Shown piece after piece: positions 36,453 to 45,672 of a stretch of DNA of 63,367 bases. Each line of letters begins with the position of its first letter. The first letter of the stretch is position 1. Under the pieces are notes generated by a model. The model had not been told where the DNA came from. It ran no database searches and saw only the letters and a program-made list of their open reading frames with translations. Origin of the DNA: Bacteroidaceae bacterium (lineage in GTDB: Bacteria; Bacteroidota; Bacteroidia; Bacteroidales; Bacteroidaceae); the NCBI GenBank assembly GCA_017398805.1, contig JAFQEZ010000094.1:1-63367 (forward strand), in the 5' to 3' direction. Position numbers and translations under genes: made by a program.

Positions 36453-37805
36453 TTATGTCATCATCTGACTGAGTATCATTGAGATGATCATGTAGAATGT
36501 CATTCCGCTAAGGTCGTTTATAATCTGTATGAACGGGCCGGTCGCTACAGCCGGGTTTATGTCCATGCGCTCAAGTACCATCGGAATCATGGTGCCGAAT
36601 GCCGAAGCGAAAAGCACTACCACAAATAGGCTGATAGGTACAGCCAATGTAACGATGTTGTATGCATCGTACATAATGAAGTTGTAGACATACACCATCA
36701 GTGACAATATTGTTGCATTGACCAATGCTACTGCCAGTTCTTTGAGTATGTGGCGGAATATATGGTTTGAATTCAATGAGTTGTTTGCCAGTCCCTGAAC
36801 TGCGATTGCCGAGGATTGTGTGCCGACATTACCTCCCATACCTGCGAGAAGCGGAATGAAGAGTGCCATTTCGGGGTGTGCACCGAGGGTGTTGGTGAAG
36901 CTGTCAAGAAGCAACGACGAGCATATACCTCCCAACATTCCGATGATGAGCCATGGGAGACGTGCCTTTGTCTGGAAGAACACGCTGTCACTTGTCTCCA
37001 CGTCTTGGGTAAGACCGGCGGTGAGCTGTTGGTCGTGTTCGGTCTGTTCACGTACCTCATCCATGATGTCATCGACGGTAATCTGTCCCACAAGACGGTT
37101 GATCTTGTCCACTACAGGGATAGCCACGAGGTTGTACTTTTCGATGAGTGTGGTTACCTCGTCAATTGGTGTATCTACGTCTACGCTGACTACCTTCGTG
37201 TTCATTACGTGCTTCACCTTTGAAACCGACGGGCTGGTAATCATTTTTGCCAAAGGGAAAAGACCGCATAGTCTCTCGTCGTCGTCCACGACATATACAT
37301 AGTAGATGTCATCAAGATCTTCGGCTTGGCTACGCATCTCCTTGAGACATTCGGGCATACTCCAGTTTTCGTTCACGACTACCATCTCGGTACTCATGAG
37401 ACCACCGGCGGTGTCCTCGTCATATTGGAGCAGGTCGACGATGTCACCTGCCTGTTCAATGTCCTTGATGTGCTGGAGTACCTCTTCCTGTTTCTCCTCG
37501 TCCATGTCGCGGATGATTTCCACGGCATCATCGGTGTCCATGTAGTTGACGAACCGCTTGGCAATGGCCTCGGAGGGGAGTTCTTCAAGCAACTCGTTAC
37601 GCATGTCCTCATCCATCTCGGTGAGGGCATCGGCGGCTTTCTCATTGTCGAGTTGGCGATAGAGGAAACGTGCCTCCTCTATGTCCAACTCAAGACAGAT
37701 CTCGGCAATGTCGGCAGGGTGGAGCTTTGATATCTTCTCCTGCAACAGAACCGAGTCTTTCTGCTCAATGAGTTTCTTTATGTATTCTATGAAATCCTTT
37801 GTCAT
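36453..37805 (-). CDS. mgtE: Magnesium transporter MgtE
   Basis: A 450-residue magnesium channel. Domains in order: helical N domain (1-125; LHPADIAEICLELD), two CBS domains (about 130-255; ICLELD region followed by VKHVMNTKVVSVDVDTPIDE and VGQITVDDIMDEV), and a five-helix pore (about 285-450) with the filter region PLLAGMGGNVGTQSSAIAV. The cytosolic N and CBS domains close the pore when magnesium is high. The start is 2 bp after the rsmA stop, and the esterase follows. Confidence 0.96.
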   Translation of the reverse strand: MTKDFIEYIKKLIEQKDSVLLQEKISKLHPADIAEICLELDIEEARFLYRQLDNEKAADALTEMDEDMRNELLEELPSEAIAKRFVNYMDTDDAVEIIRDMDEEKQEEVLQHIKDIEQAGDIVDLLQYDEDTAGGLMSTEMVVVNENWSMPECLKEMRSQAEDLDDIYYVYVVDDDERLCGLFPLAKMITSPSVSKVKHVMNTKVVSVDVDTPIDEVTTLIEKYNLVAIPVVDKINRLVGQITVDDIMDEVREQTEHDQQLTAGLTQDVETSDSVFFQTKARLPWLIIGMLGGICSSLLLDSFTNTLGAHPEMALFIPLLAGMGGNVGTQSSAIAVQGLANNSLNSNHIFRHILKELAVALVNATILSLMVYVYNFIMYDAYNIVTLAVPISLFVVVLFASAFGTMIPMVLERMDINPAVATGPFIQIINDLSGMTFYMIISMILSQMMT

Positions 37806-37807
37806 GA

Positions 37808-38596
37808 TTATTTTCCCAATACGTGTTCAACCTTGTTGGTCAATTCGATAAACTCTTCTATCGACAGTTGCTCGGGGCGTTTTTCCAGAACTGCATCGTT
37901 CATTATGGGTGACTCCTTGCCTACTATCTGCTGTATCGAATTGCGCAGTTTCTTGCGGCGTTGGTTGAATGTACCCTTGACGATCTTCTTGAACAGTTCC
38001 TCGTTGCACCCCATACACGTTCGGCCGTTGCGCTTCATGAGCACTACGGCACTCTTGACCTTAGGCGGAGGGGAAAATACATTTTCATTTACAGTGAACA
38101 GATATTCCACGTCATACCATACCTGTATAAGAATGCTGAGTATGCCGTATGACTTGTTGCCGGGCTTTGCAGCCAGGCGTTCGCCGACCTCTTTCTGTAT
38201 CATTCCGCTGCAATAGGGGATGTACTCCTTGTAGTCGAGCATCTTGAAGAATATCTGGCTTGATATATTGTACGGATAGTTGCCTATAAGCATGAACTGA
38301 CCGCCGTCGAAAAGACGGTCGAGGTGCATTTTCAGGAAATCATCCGGTATTATATTTTCTTCCTGTAATCCGGGAAGGTTCTTGCAGAGGTAGCTTACGG
38401 ACTCCTCGTCTATTTCAACGACTTTTAGCGGACGCTCCTTTTCGAGCAGGAATTGCGTCAGCACACCCATTCCCGGTCCAACCTCAAGAACCGGCAAGCC
38501 CGGACATGTGTCAACGGTGTCGGCAATGTCCCTGGCGATTGATAGGTCGGTGAGGAAATGCTGGCCTAATCTTTTCTTTGCTGTTACTGCTTTCAT
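37808..38596 (-). CDS. rsmA: 16S rRNA (A1518/A1519) dimethyltransferase
   Basis: A 262-residue KsgA/RsmA enzyme that dimethylates two adjacent adenosines in helix 45 of 16S rRNA late in 30S assembly. Family motifs: AKKRLGQHFLTD (7-17), SAM-binding VLEVGPGMGVLT (36-47), and NYPYNISSQIFFK (N-P-P-Y type catalytic site, here NYPY). The frame is open 18 codons further, but the family begins with KAVTAKKRLGQHFL, so 38596 is chosen. It is the first gene of rsmA-mgtE-esterase. Confidence 0.95.
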   Translation of the reverse strand: MKAVTAKKRLGQHFLTDLSIARDIADTVDTCPGLPVLEVGPGMGVLTQFLLEKERPLKVVEIDEESVSYLCKNLPGLQEENIIPDDFLKMHLDRLFDGGQFMLIGNYPYNISSQIFFKMLDYKEYIPYCSGMIQKEVGERLAAKPGNKSYGILSILIQVWYDVEYLFTVNENVFSPPPKVKSAVVLMKRNGRTCMGCNEELFKKIVKGTFNQRRKKLRNSIQQIVGKESPIMNDAVLEKRPEQLSIEEFIELTNKVEHVLGK

Positions 38597-38657
38597 TTTC
38601 GGTGAGCCGTTTTTAATAATAATATTCAAAAAATGATGACAGTTCTCCAAGTTTTGT

Positions 38658-38665
38658 TATCTTTG
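38658..38665 (+). promoter_or_regulatory. -7 promoter element for the flippase-like gene
   Basis: TATCTTTG, a perfect -7 match; no clear -33. The leader before the start at 38766 is about 95 nt. Confidence 0.5.
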
Positions 38666-38765
38666 CATCTGTATGCCGGGTGCTTGAATAACAATCCGGG
38701 AATGCCTTTTTGCCTCCAGGGACAATGCAAAGGTAAGTAAAACTATTAAAAATGTTTCTAAAGTT

Positions 38766-39761
38766 GTGAAAAAGATTTTCAATCATATGGTAAAAACAGT
38801 GCTTCCGATATTTCTCGGTGCGCTTATCCTCTATATGATATATGCTGATTTTGATTTTACACAGCTTTGGTCGGCCTTGCAGGGGATGGATATGTTCTGG
38901 TTTGCGGTATCTACCTTTTTCGGTATAATGAGCCATGTGATACGTGGCTGGAGGTGGAAACTGACATTGGCTCCGTTGGGTTACAGACCATCTTCGTCGG
39001 TATGCGTGAATGCCATATTTGTTTCATATGCGGCAAATCTGGTGATACCGCGCGTTGGCGAGGTTTCACGTTGTGTGATTCTTGAACAGCATGAGAAGAT
39101 ACCGTTCGCACAATCACTGGGTACAGTCGTGAGTGAGAGGTTGTTGGATACACTAATGGTGCTGCTCATAACTGCAGTGGCGGTGATTCTTCAGTGGCCG
39201 GTGTTCTGTACGTTCCTTGAAAATGCAGGCTTTTCGGCAAACAGTGAAACACTTTTCTCTTCAATGGGTGGGTGGCTGATAATTCTGTTGTCTACGGCGG
39301 CAATAGCAGTGCTGCTCTATTTTCTGGTGCGCAAGATGACTCTGTGGAAAAGGTTCAAGTCTTTCCTTTCTAACTTCATTGTCGGTGTGATGTCGCTCTC
39401 CAAGATGAAGAACGGATGGCTTTTTGTGCTTGAGACCGTAGGTATATGGTTCTGCTATTTCATGCAGTTCTATCTCTGTTTCTTCTGCTTCGGTTTCAGC
39501 GAAGGTCTGTCGCTTGAGGCTGCATTGCTTCTTTTTGTGGCAGGCAGTATTGCAGTGGTTGTCCCTACACCGAACGGGGCTGGTCCATGGCATTTCGCTA
39601 TCATAAGTATAATGATACTTTATGGAGTGGCGCAAACAGATGCCTCGGTATTTGCGTTGATAGTACATAGCACCCAAACGCTATTGGTAGCTGTGCTTGG
39701 TATATATGCATTGATAATGTTACAGATAGGTAAAACAATTAATAAAAGAACTGACTTATGA
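38766..39761 (+). CDS. Lysylphosphatidylglycerol-synthase-like (UPF0104) membrane protein
   Basis: A 331-residue polytopic membrane protein of the LPG_synthase_TM/flippase-like family. Motifs: RGWRWKLTLAPLGYRPS, YAANLVIPRVGEVSRC, and SERLLDTLMVLL in the first half, PTPNGAGPWHF in the second half. Only the membrane part is present; there is no C-terminal lysyl-transferase domain, so it may flip a lipid or have an unknown role. Start is GTG at 38766 (MKKIFNHMVK); ATG at 38787 is an alternative. Its stop overlaps the pepD start as ATGA. Confidence 0.75.
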   Translation: MKKIFNHMVKTVLPIFLGALILYMIYADFDFTQLWSALQGMDMFWFAVSTFFGIMSHVIRGWRWKLTLAPLGYRPSSSVCVNAIFVSYAANLVIPRVGEVSRCVILEQHEKIPFAQSLGTVVSERLLDTLMVLLITAVAVILQWPVFCTFLENAGFSANSETLFSSMGGWLIILLSTAAIAVLLYFLVRKMTLWKRFKSFLSNFIVGVMSLSKMKNGWLFVLETVGIWFCYFMQFYLCFFCFGFSEGLSLEAALLLFVAGSIAVVVPTPNGAGPWHFAIISIMILYGVAQTDASVFALIVHSTQTLLVAVLGIYALIMLQIGKTINKRTDL

Positions 39762-41209
39762 CAATCAAAGATCTCCAGCCACGTGAAGTGTGGAAGCACT
39801 TCGAGGCATTGACACAGGTTCCACGTCCTTCGGGACACCTTGAGAAAATCCAGAAATATCTGCTTGACTTCGGAAAGAGTATTAATGTAGAGACATGGCA
39901 GGATGAGGCAGGCAATATAATCATGCGTAAGCCTGCAACTCCGGGGCTTGAAGGCCGTAAGGGCATTATCCTTCAGGCGCACATGGATATGGTTCCACAG
40001 AAGACTCCTGACAGCAAGCACGATTTTGTGAACGATCCTATTACAACAGTCGTTAAGGGTGACTGGCTTTACGCAGACAATACGACTCTTGGTGCCGACA
40101 ATGGTCTTGGTGTTGCAGCAATCATGGCTATCATGGAAGATGCTACACTGCAGCACGGTCCGCTTGAGGCTCTTATTACAGCCGACGAGGAAACCGGCAT
40201 GTACGGTGCATTCGGTCTCAAGGGTGGCGAACTTGAAGGTTCTCTGTTGCTTAACCTTGATTCAGAAGAGGAGGGCGTGCTTTATATCGGTTGTGCCGGT
40301 GGACTTGATATTACTGCTTCCATGGAGTTTATGGAGGAGGAGAGTGACGAGGAGGATGTTGCCGTGAAGGTACAACTTAAGGGCTTGCGTGGCGGTCACT
40401 CAGGTCTTGAGATCAATGCCGGTCGCGGAAATGCGAATAAGTTGATGGCGCGTTTCATGCGTGAGGCTATGGATGAATGTGGCGTGGTGCTTGCAGCTTG
40501 GAATGGCGGCAACATGCGAAATGCGATTCCTGCAAGCTGCGAGGTGGTGCTGACACTTCCTGCGGAGGGTGTAGAAGAACTCAAGGCTATTGCAGCAAAG
40601 TACGAGGCTCTGTATAACAGCGAATATGCAACAATAGAGGAGGGCATCGCAATCACCGTAACAGAGTGTGAGATGCCTGAGACTGTTGTTCCTGAGGAAA
40701 TCCAGGATAATCTCCTCGATGCTATTCTTGCTTGCCATGACGGTGTACTCCGTTTCATCCCTACAATTCCCGATACAGTAGAGACTTCAAGCAATCTCTC
40801 TATTGTGAAGATTGGCGAAGGAAAGGCTGAAATCAATATTCTTGCACGCAGCTCTTGTGATACAATGAAGGAGTTCCTTGCCCTCCAGCTCTCAAGCTGC
40901 TTTGCTATGGCAGGTATGAAGGTGGAACTCAGCGGTGGTTACAGCGGTTGGCAGCCCAATGTGAACTCACCTCTGTTGGCTGCATTGAAAAAGGCTTACA
41001 ATGAAATGTTCGGAAAGGAACCGGATGTACGCGTCATTCATGCAGGCCTTGAGTGCGGCATAATATCTACCAACTATCCGGGTATGGATATGGTATCGTT
41101 CGGACCTACATTGATGTCACCCCACTCTCCGACAGAGCGTGTAGAGATTCCAACAGTAGAGAAGTTCTATTCGCTGGTGAAATCACTGGTGGTTAACGGT
41201 GTCCTATAA
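39758..41209 (+). CDS. pepD: Aminoacyl-histidine dipeptidase (PepD, M20 family)
   Basis: A 483-residue M20 metallopeptidase that cleaves Xaa-His and other unspecific dipeptides in the cytoplasm. Metal-site sequences: LQAHMDMVPQ (His/Asp), ADNTTLGADNGLGVA (bridging Asp), TADEETGMYGA (general base Glu-Glu), LLNLDSEEEG, and a distal SPHSPTERVE. A lid domain (about 200-320) carries RGGHSGLEINAGRGNA. It is coupled by a 4-bp ATGA overlap to the membrane protein gene, and is followed by a strong terminator. Codon use suggests good expression. Confidence 0.95.
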   Translation: MTIKDLQPREVWKHFEALTQVPRPSGHLEKIQKYLLDFGKSINVETWQDEAGNIIMRKPATPGLEGRKGIILQAHMDMVPQKTPDSKHDFVNDPITTVVKGDWLYADNTTLGADNGLGVAAIMAIMEDATLQHGPLEALITADEETGMYGAFGLKGGELEGSLLLNLDSEEEGVLYIGCAGGLDITASMEFMEEESDEEDVAVKVQLKGLRGGHSGLEINAGRGNANKLMARFMREAMDECGVVLAAWNGGNMRNAIPASCEVVLTLPAEGVEELKAIAAKYEALYNSEYATIEEGIAITVTECEMPETVVPEEIQDNLLDAILACHDGVLRFIPTIPDTVETSSNLSIVKIGEGKAEINILARSSCDTMKEFLALQLSSCFAMAGMKVELSGGYSGWQPNVNSPLLAALKKAYNEMFGKEPDVRVIHAGLECGIISTNYPGMDMVSFGPTLMSPHSPTERVEIPTVEKFYSLVKSLVVNGVL

Positions 41210-41232
41210 TATAATAAAGGTATAAATAAAGC

Positions 41233-41262
41233 GAACCCCAAAGTTTTCAGACTTTGGGGTTC
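41233..41262 (+). terminator. Terminator after pepD
   Basis: GAACCCCAAAGT (41233-41244) and ACTTTGGGGTTC (41251-41262), perfect 12-bp stem with a 6-nt loop; T-rich sequence follows. Confidence 0.8.
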
Positions 41263-41383
41263 ACTTCATTTTACTATCTTTTCTTTTTTCAACATATTAT
41301 TTCTTTTTTGGATTAAATGATGAAAAAACATGCCATGCCGCTAAAAAAAAGGTATAAAGATATTTTTTTTATTGAAAAAATGA

Positions 41384-41391
41384 TAAATTTG
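41384..41391 (+). promoter_or_regulatory. -7 promoter element for the DUF3332 gene
   Basis: TAAATTTG, a perfect -7 match, 69 bp before the ATG. The leader contains two direct copies of GTCGGC (41394-41399 and around 41421). No clear -33. Confidence 0.5.
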
Positions 41392-41460
41392 CATGTCGGC
41401 TGACGGATAAGAGATTCGCTGTCGGCAAGAAGAGAATTTTTAACCATAAAACCAATTATT

Positions 41461-42000
41461 ATGAAAAAGCATTTCAAATTATCAGCGCTTTTGTTGTCTG
41501 CAACAATCATCTTAACATCATGTATCGGTTCTTTCCGTCTGACAAACAATATCAAGGATTGGAATGAGGGTATCGGCAACAAGTGGGTCAACGAGCTTGT
41601 TTTCATTGCTATGCATATTGTTCCTGTATACGAGATCGCAATGTTTGTTGACGGTGTTGTCCTCAACTCTATCGAGTTCTGGACCGGCAACAACCTTGTA
41701 ATGGAACCGGGTGAGACAAAGGTTGTAAAGAACAGCCAGGGTCAGGATGTTCAGGTGACAGCGCTTGAGAACGGCTATACAGTATCAGACGGTGACACAT
41801 CTATGAATTTTATCTTCGATGAGGAAGAGAAGGTATGGAGCGCTGAGTACAACGATCAGGTTACAAAACTTGTAAAGCTTATGGATGACAATACAGCACA
41901 GCTTTTCATGGGCGAGGATGTTGTTACTGTAACATTGGACGAGCAGGGTATCAATACTGCACGTATGATGATGAACAACTATTATGCATTGAACAAGTAA
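41461..42000 (+). CDS. DUF3332 family lipoprotein
   Basis: A 179-residue lipoprotein (lipobox LTSC, Cys21) matching DUF3332: SCIGSFRLTNNIKDWNEG, NKWVNELVF, then a hydrophobic stretch (FIAMHIVPVYEIAMFVDGVVLN, about 49-70) and IEFWTGNN. Function is unknown; the combination of lipid anchor and one hydrophobic segment suggests an envelope role. It stands alone with its own promoter and two terminator hairpins. Codon use resembles highly expressed neighbours. Confidence 0.85.
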   Translation: MKKHFKLSALLLSATIILTSCIGSFRLTNNIKDWNEGIGNKWVNELVFIAMHIVPVYEIAMFVDGVVLNSIEFWTGNNLVMEPGETKVVKNSQGQDVQVTALENGYTVSDGDTSMNFIFDEEEKVWSAEYNDQVTKLVKLMDDNTAQLFMGEDVVTVTLDEQGINTARMMMNNYYALNK

Positions 42001-42012
42001 ACAATGTGTATG

Positions 42013-42031
42013 CCGCATGATTGCGGTTTTT
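42013..42031 (+). terminator. Short intrinsic terminator after DUF3332
   Basis: CCGCA (42013-42017), loop TGAT, TGCGG (42022-42026), then TTTTT. Confidence 0.75.
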
Positions 42032-42040
42032 CGATAAAAT

Positions 42041-42080
42041 CAGGGAACATGCTTCAAATAGTGTGTTCCCTGTTTCTTTT
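42041..42080 (+). terminator. Second hairpin before meaB
   Basis: CAGGGAACA (42041-42049) and TGTTCCCTG (42064-42072), 9-bp perfect stem with a 14-nt loop, followed by TTTCTTTT. Backup terminator. Confidence 0.65.
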
Positions 42081-42095
42081 GTCGGCCAAAAATAT

Positions 42096-42103
42096 TACCT
42101 TCG
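42096..42103 (+). promoter_or_regulatory. -7 promoter element for meaB
   Basis: TACCTTCG, one mismatch to the consensus, 21 bp before the meaB ATG. Confidence 0.45.
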
Positions 42104-42124
42104 CTACATCAAGATGATATTCAT

Positions 42125-43234
42125 ATGGAACATCCCGAAAATGACAAGACATATAAAGGGTTGAAGGTCAACGACGGTGTGGCCTCTCTTGGGACGGTGA
42201 ATCCCTATCTCTCTACATTCAAACGTAAACGTGTAAGAGATTTGTCGGCCGATGAATATGTGGCCGGAATACTTCGTGGCGATGTCACTGTCTTGAGCCG
42301 TGCAGTAACTCTTGTGGAGAGCGTGCGGCCGGAACATCAGGCATTGGCGCGCGAAGTGGTAGAAAGATGTCTGCCGCATTCAGGCAATTCTCTGCGTGTC
42401 GGTATTACGGGTGTTCCCGGTGCAGGAAAGAGTACTGCGATTGATTCTTTCGGTATGCATGTGCTTGAACGTTGCGGAGGCAAGTTGGCGGTGCTTGCTG
42501 TCGACCCGAGCAGCGAGAGGAGTAAAGGCAGTATACTTGGTGACAAAACGCGAATGGAGCGCCTTTCGGCGCATAAGGATGCATTCATACGTCCGAGTGC
42601 TTCGGCCGGTTCGCTTGGCGGTGTTGCACGAAAGACACGTGAGACAATAGTCCTTTGTGAGGCTGCCGGCTATGACAAGATATTCGTAGAGACTGTGGGG
42701 GTGGGGCAGAGTGAGACTGCAGTCTATTCAATGGTCGATTTCTTCCTGCTTGTGCAGATAGCAGGTGCAGGGGATGAACTTCAAGGTATCAAACGTGGTA
42801 TTATGGAGATGGCTGATGGAATTGTCATAAACAAGGCTGACGGAAACAATGCCGATGAGGCACGAAGGGCAGCCATGCATTACCGTAACGCGCTTCATCT
42901 TTTCCCAATGCCCGCCAGTGGCGTGCGTCCCGAGGTTCTTACATGCTCTGCTTTCTATGACTTGGGTATCAAAGAGGTTTGGGACATGATTTTCGGCTAT
43001 TTCGATAAGGTCAAGGCAAACGGTATCTTCGAGGAACGTCGTCATGGTCAGGCAAAGTATTGGATGTATGAGACTATCGATGAACAGTTGCGTATGGATT
43101 TCAGGAATACAAATGGAATGGAGGAACTTCTTACACGGTACGAGCAGCTGCTGTTGGCCGGCAAGGTGACCTCTTTTGCAGCTGCTGCGCATCTGCTCGA
43201 ATACTATAATAATAGCAAAAATGGCAGTAAATGA
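42125..43234 (+). CDS. meaB: Methylmalonyl-CoA mutase chaperone GTPase MeaB
   Basis: A 369-residue G3E-family GTPase that loads and protects the B12 cofactor of methylmalonyl-CoA mutase, needed for propionate production from succinate. Walker A GVPGAGKST is at residues 96-104; downstream come DPSSERSKGSILGDKTRM, the EAAGYDKIFVETVGVGQSE switch region and NKADG (guanine specificity). The mutase genes are not in the window. Its 3' end overlaps the 5-formyl-THF cyclo-ligase gene by 14 bp. Confidence 0.95.
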   Translation: MEHPENDKTYKGLKVNDGVASLGTVNPYLSTFKRKRVRDLSADEYVAGILRGDVTVLSRAVTLVESVRPEHQALAREVVERCLPHSGNSLRVGITGVPGAGKSTAIDSFGMHVLERCGGKLAVLAVDPSSERSKGSILGDKTRMERLSAHKDAFIRPSASAGSLGGVARKTRETIVLCEAAGYDKIFVETVGVGQSETAVYSMVDFFLLVQIAGAGDELQGIKRGIMEMADGIVINKADGNNADEARRAAMHYRNALHLFPMPASGVRPEVLTCSAFYDLGIKEVWDMIFGYFDKVKANGIFEERRHGQAKYWMYETIDEQLRMDFRNTNGMEELLTRYEQLLLAGKVTSFAAAAHLLEYYNNSKNGSK

Positions 43235-43757
43235 AAAATCTCTGTTGCGGAAGGAGGTGAGGGTATGTATCTCATCCCTTACTCCCGCCGAAATACAGGA
43301 ACGTTCGTCGGCAATCTGTCATGATATCAAAGCTCATCTTGCTGTATGTGGAGCAAAAACAGTTGCTATGTTTTCTCCTCTCCATGATGAGCCGCAGATA
43401 TGGCCGCTTATTGAAGAACTTGCAAAGGTTATGCTTGTTGTGTTACCTCGTGTCGAGGGTGATAATATGCAGTTCTATCCATATTCGGGTGAGCTCTCCT
43501 CCGGTGCATATGGTATTATGGAACCTGTGCATGGTAATCCGGTAATGCCGGGCGAGATAGATGTCATGATAGTCCCGGGAGTTGCTTTTACAAACAAGGG
43601 TGCCCGTATGGGGAGGGGAAAAGGCTTCTACGACCGATATCTCTCTCAAAGTGATTTCTGTGGATTGAAATTGGGCGTATGCTTCAAGGAACAGCTTGTA
43701 GGGGAACTTCCGTTAGAGGAACATGATGTAAAGATGGATGCGGTACTATACAGATAA
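43221..43757 (+). CDS. 5-formyltetrahydrofolate cyclo-ligase
   Basis: A 178-residue enzyme (MTHFS family) that converts 5-formyl-THF to 5,10-methenyl-THF with ATP, returning stored folate to the pool. It has an N-terminal basic helix (KSLLRKEVR), the substrate region (YGIMEP) and the ATP-binding GRGKGFYDRYL motif. The start ATG at 43221 lies inside the end of meaB (14-bp overlap); a longer frame to 43176 is less likely. The stop codon is inside the terminator stem. Confidence 0.93.
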   Translation: MAVNEKSLLRKEVRVCISSLTPAEIQERSSAICHDIKAHLAVCGAKTVAMFSPLHDEPQIWPLIEELAKVMLVVLPRVEGDNMQFYPYSGELSSGAYGIMEPVHGNPVMPGEIDVMIVPGVAFTNKGARMGRGKGFYDRYLSQSDFCGLKLGVCFKEQLVGELPLEEHDVKMDAVLYR

Positions 43758-43793
43758 GAGGCAACTCTTTGAAAAGTTGCCTCTTATCTGTAT
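43748..43793. terminator. Bidirectional terminator
   Basis: A 19-bp perfect stem (43748-43766 with 43775-43793; core AGAGGCAACT) and an 8-nt loop, between the convergent 5-formyl-THF cyclo-ligase and pfkA genes. It contains the stop codon of the former. Confidence 0.82.
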
Positions 43794-43811
43794 TATATGT
43801 GACAGTTTTGT

Positions 43812-44798
43812 TTACGATGCAAGGATTTCCTGTGCACGTACAGTCTCCTTGTCGATAGGTTTGTCGTCCTTGATGGCCTTTGTGAACGGAATGTAAACAA
43901 TCTCGTTGTTTCTCAAACCGATCATCACGTTGCGCTGTCCCTCAAGAAGTGCGTCAATGGCGGCAACACCAAGACGGCTTGCAAGGATACGGTCGTTTGC
44001 AGTCGGGCTTCCACCACGCTGCAGATATCCTAAGATTGATACGCGTACGTCGAGTTCCGGGAACTTCTGTCGCATACCCTCGGCAACCTCCATTATATTG
44101 TAGTCTTTTTCACGTCCTTCGGCAAACAGAACGATGCTGCTGCTTTTTGTACGACGCAAGCCGTTGGCTATAAACTGGTTTATACGCTCGAACTCAGGGT
44201 CGATTTCTGGCAATACACAAGCCTCGGCTCCTGTTGCGATAGTTCCGTTGAGCGCCAGGAAACCGGCATCGCGACCCATGACCTCTACAATGAATAGGCG
44301 TTCATGTGATGATGCCGTGTCCCTTATCTTGTCGACACACTCCATTATTGTATTCAAAGCGGTGTCATATCCGATAGTCGTATCAGTTCCGTAAAGGTCG
44401 TTGTCGATAGTGCCGGGGAGTGCGATACATGGGATGTCATATTCACGTGCAAGGTTGTATGCTCCGGTGATTGAACCGTCGCCACCTATTACCACGAGTG
44501 CATCAATGCCCTCTTTCTGTAGTGTTTCGTATGCCTTGGCACGTCCTTCCTCTGTCTTGAACTCGTCGCAACGGCTTGTCTTTAGTATTGTTCCTCCGCG
44601 TTGGATGATGTTACTTACATTCTCGGTCTTGAATTCTGCGATTTCTCCGGTTATAAGTCCCTTGAAACCGCGATAGATTGCCTTCACGGTGATACCATGA
44701 AAGATACATGCACGGGTTACGGCGCGGATTGCGGCATTCATGCCGGGAGCATCACCACCCGAGGTGAGGATGCCTACACAACGAAGCTTATTTCTCAT
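43812..44798 (-). CDS. pfkA: 6-phosphofructokinase
   Basis: A 328-residue group A phosphofructokinase that phosphorylates fructose-6-phosphate in glycolysis. Motifs: [16 protein letters not shown] (ATP loop), [22 protein letters not shown] (catalytic Asp in TIDND), and the [11 protein letters not shown] substrate motif. Gly in GGDGS fits ATP rather than pyrophosphate use, which in this family favours Asp. The last gene of cmk-ispH-pfkA, overlapping ispH by 11 bp. Confidence 0.95.
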   Translation of the reverse strand: MRNKLRCVGILTSGGDAPGMNAAIRAVTRACIFHGITVKAIYRGFKGLITGEIAEFKTENVSNIIQRGGTILKTSRCDEFKTEEGRAKAYETLQKEGIDALVVIGGDGSITGAYNLAREYDIPCIALPGTIDNDLYGTDTTIGYDTALNTIMECVDKIRDTASSHERLFIVEVMGRDAGFLALNGTIATGAEACVLPEIDPEFERINQFIANGLRRTKSSSIVLFAEGREKDYNIMEVAEGMRQKFPELDVRVSILGYLQRGGSPTANDRILASRLGVAAIDALLEGQRNVMIGLRNNEIVYIPFTKAIKDDKPIDKETVRAQEILAS

Positions 44799-45672
44799 TT
44801 TCTTTGATATTATGGTAGTTTAATATAGTTTGTTTGCAATTCTCCATGAGCCATTTGGGGGTTGAAGTCGCTCCGCATATACCTATTGAGTCTACATTAC
44901 AGGTAAGTGTCAGGTCAATGTCCTCCGGTGACTCAATCTGATAGGTGTTAGGGTTTACGCGTCTGCACTCTTTGTAGAGTATCTTGCCGTTGGAACTCTT
45001 CTTGCCACACACGAAGAATATCAATTCATGTGACTTCGCGAACTCTTCAAGCCCTTTCATACGGTTTGCAACCTGTCCGCATACCGTGTTGAAAGACTCA
45101 CATGCCTTGTCTTTGGATACATAATCCTTTATCTTGTCAACAACGGCAAGGTATCCCTCAAGCGATTTTGTGGTCTGTGAATAAATATAGGTGTGTCTCT
45201 CCTTGTCGATACGCTCTATCTGGTCGGCATTCTCAATGACAATAGCCTTTCCTCTTGTCTGTCCTACAAGTCCCAGGACTTCAGCGTGTCCGGCCTGTCC
45301 ATGGATTACTATCTGGCAATCTTCCTGGTTCTCCTCCTCCCATTTCCGCTTTATGCGTTGTTGTAGTTTCAGGACAACAGGGCAAGTGGCATCAATCAGT
45401 TCAAGATTGTTCTTTTTGGCTATCTCATATGTTTCAGGAGGCTCTCCGTGTGCTCTGAGCAGAACCCTTGCATCGTGGAGATTGCGGTATGCCTGGTGGT
45501 CAATGGTGACAAGCCCCAAAGATTTCAGCCTTTCGCACTCTATGCTGTTGTGTACAATATCGCCAAGGCAGTAGAGCGTTCCACCATGGGACAACTCCTC
45601 TTCGGCCTTTTTGATTGCTGTTGTCACGCCGAAACAGAATCCTGAATTCTCGTCAATCTCAATCTTTAGCAT
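44788..45672 (-). CDS. ispH: 4-hydroxy-3-methylbut-2-enyl diphosphate reductase
   Basis: A 294-residue [4Fe-4S] enzyme, last step of the MEP pathway, making IPP and DMAPP. The three cluster cysteines are in ENSGFCFGV (Cys13), DATCPVV and NTVCGQV; active-site HGEP (RAHGEPP) and SQTT are present. The frame reaches 45708, but the family opens with [16 protein letters not shown], so 45672 is used. It overlaps cmk by 7 bp and pfkA by 11 bp, so the three are co-translated. The isoprenoids feed the polyprenyl synthase at 48646. Confidence 0.95.
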   Translation of the reverse strand: MLKIEIDENSGFCFGVTTAIKKAEEELSHGGTLYCLGDIVHNSIECERLKSLGLVTIDHQAYRNLHDARVLLRAHGEPPETYEIAKKNNLELIDATCPVVLKLQQRIKRKWEEENQEDCQIVIHGQAGHAEVLGLVGQTRGKAIVIENADQIERIDKERHTYIYSQTTKSLEGYLAVVDKIKDYVSKDKACESFNTVCGQVANRMKGLEEFAKSHELIFFVCGKKSSNGKILYKECRRVNPNTYQIESPEDIDLTLTCNVDSIGICGATSTPKWLMENCKQTILNYHNIKENEK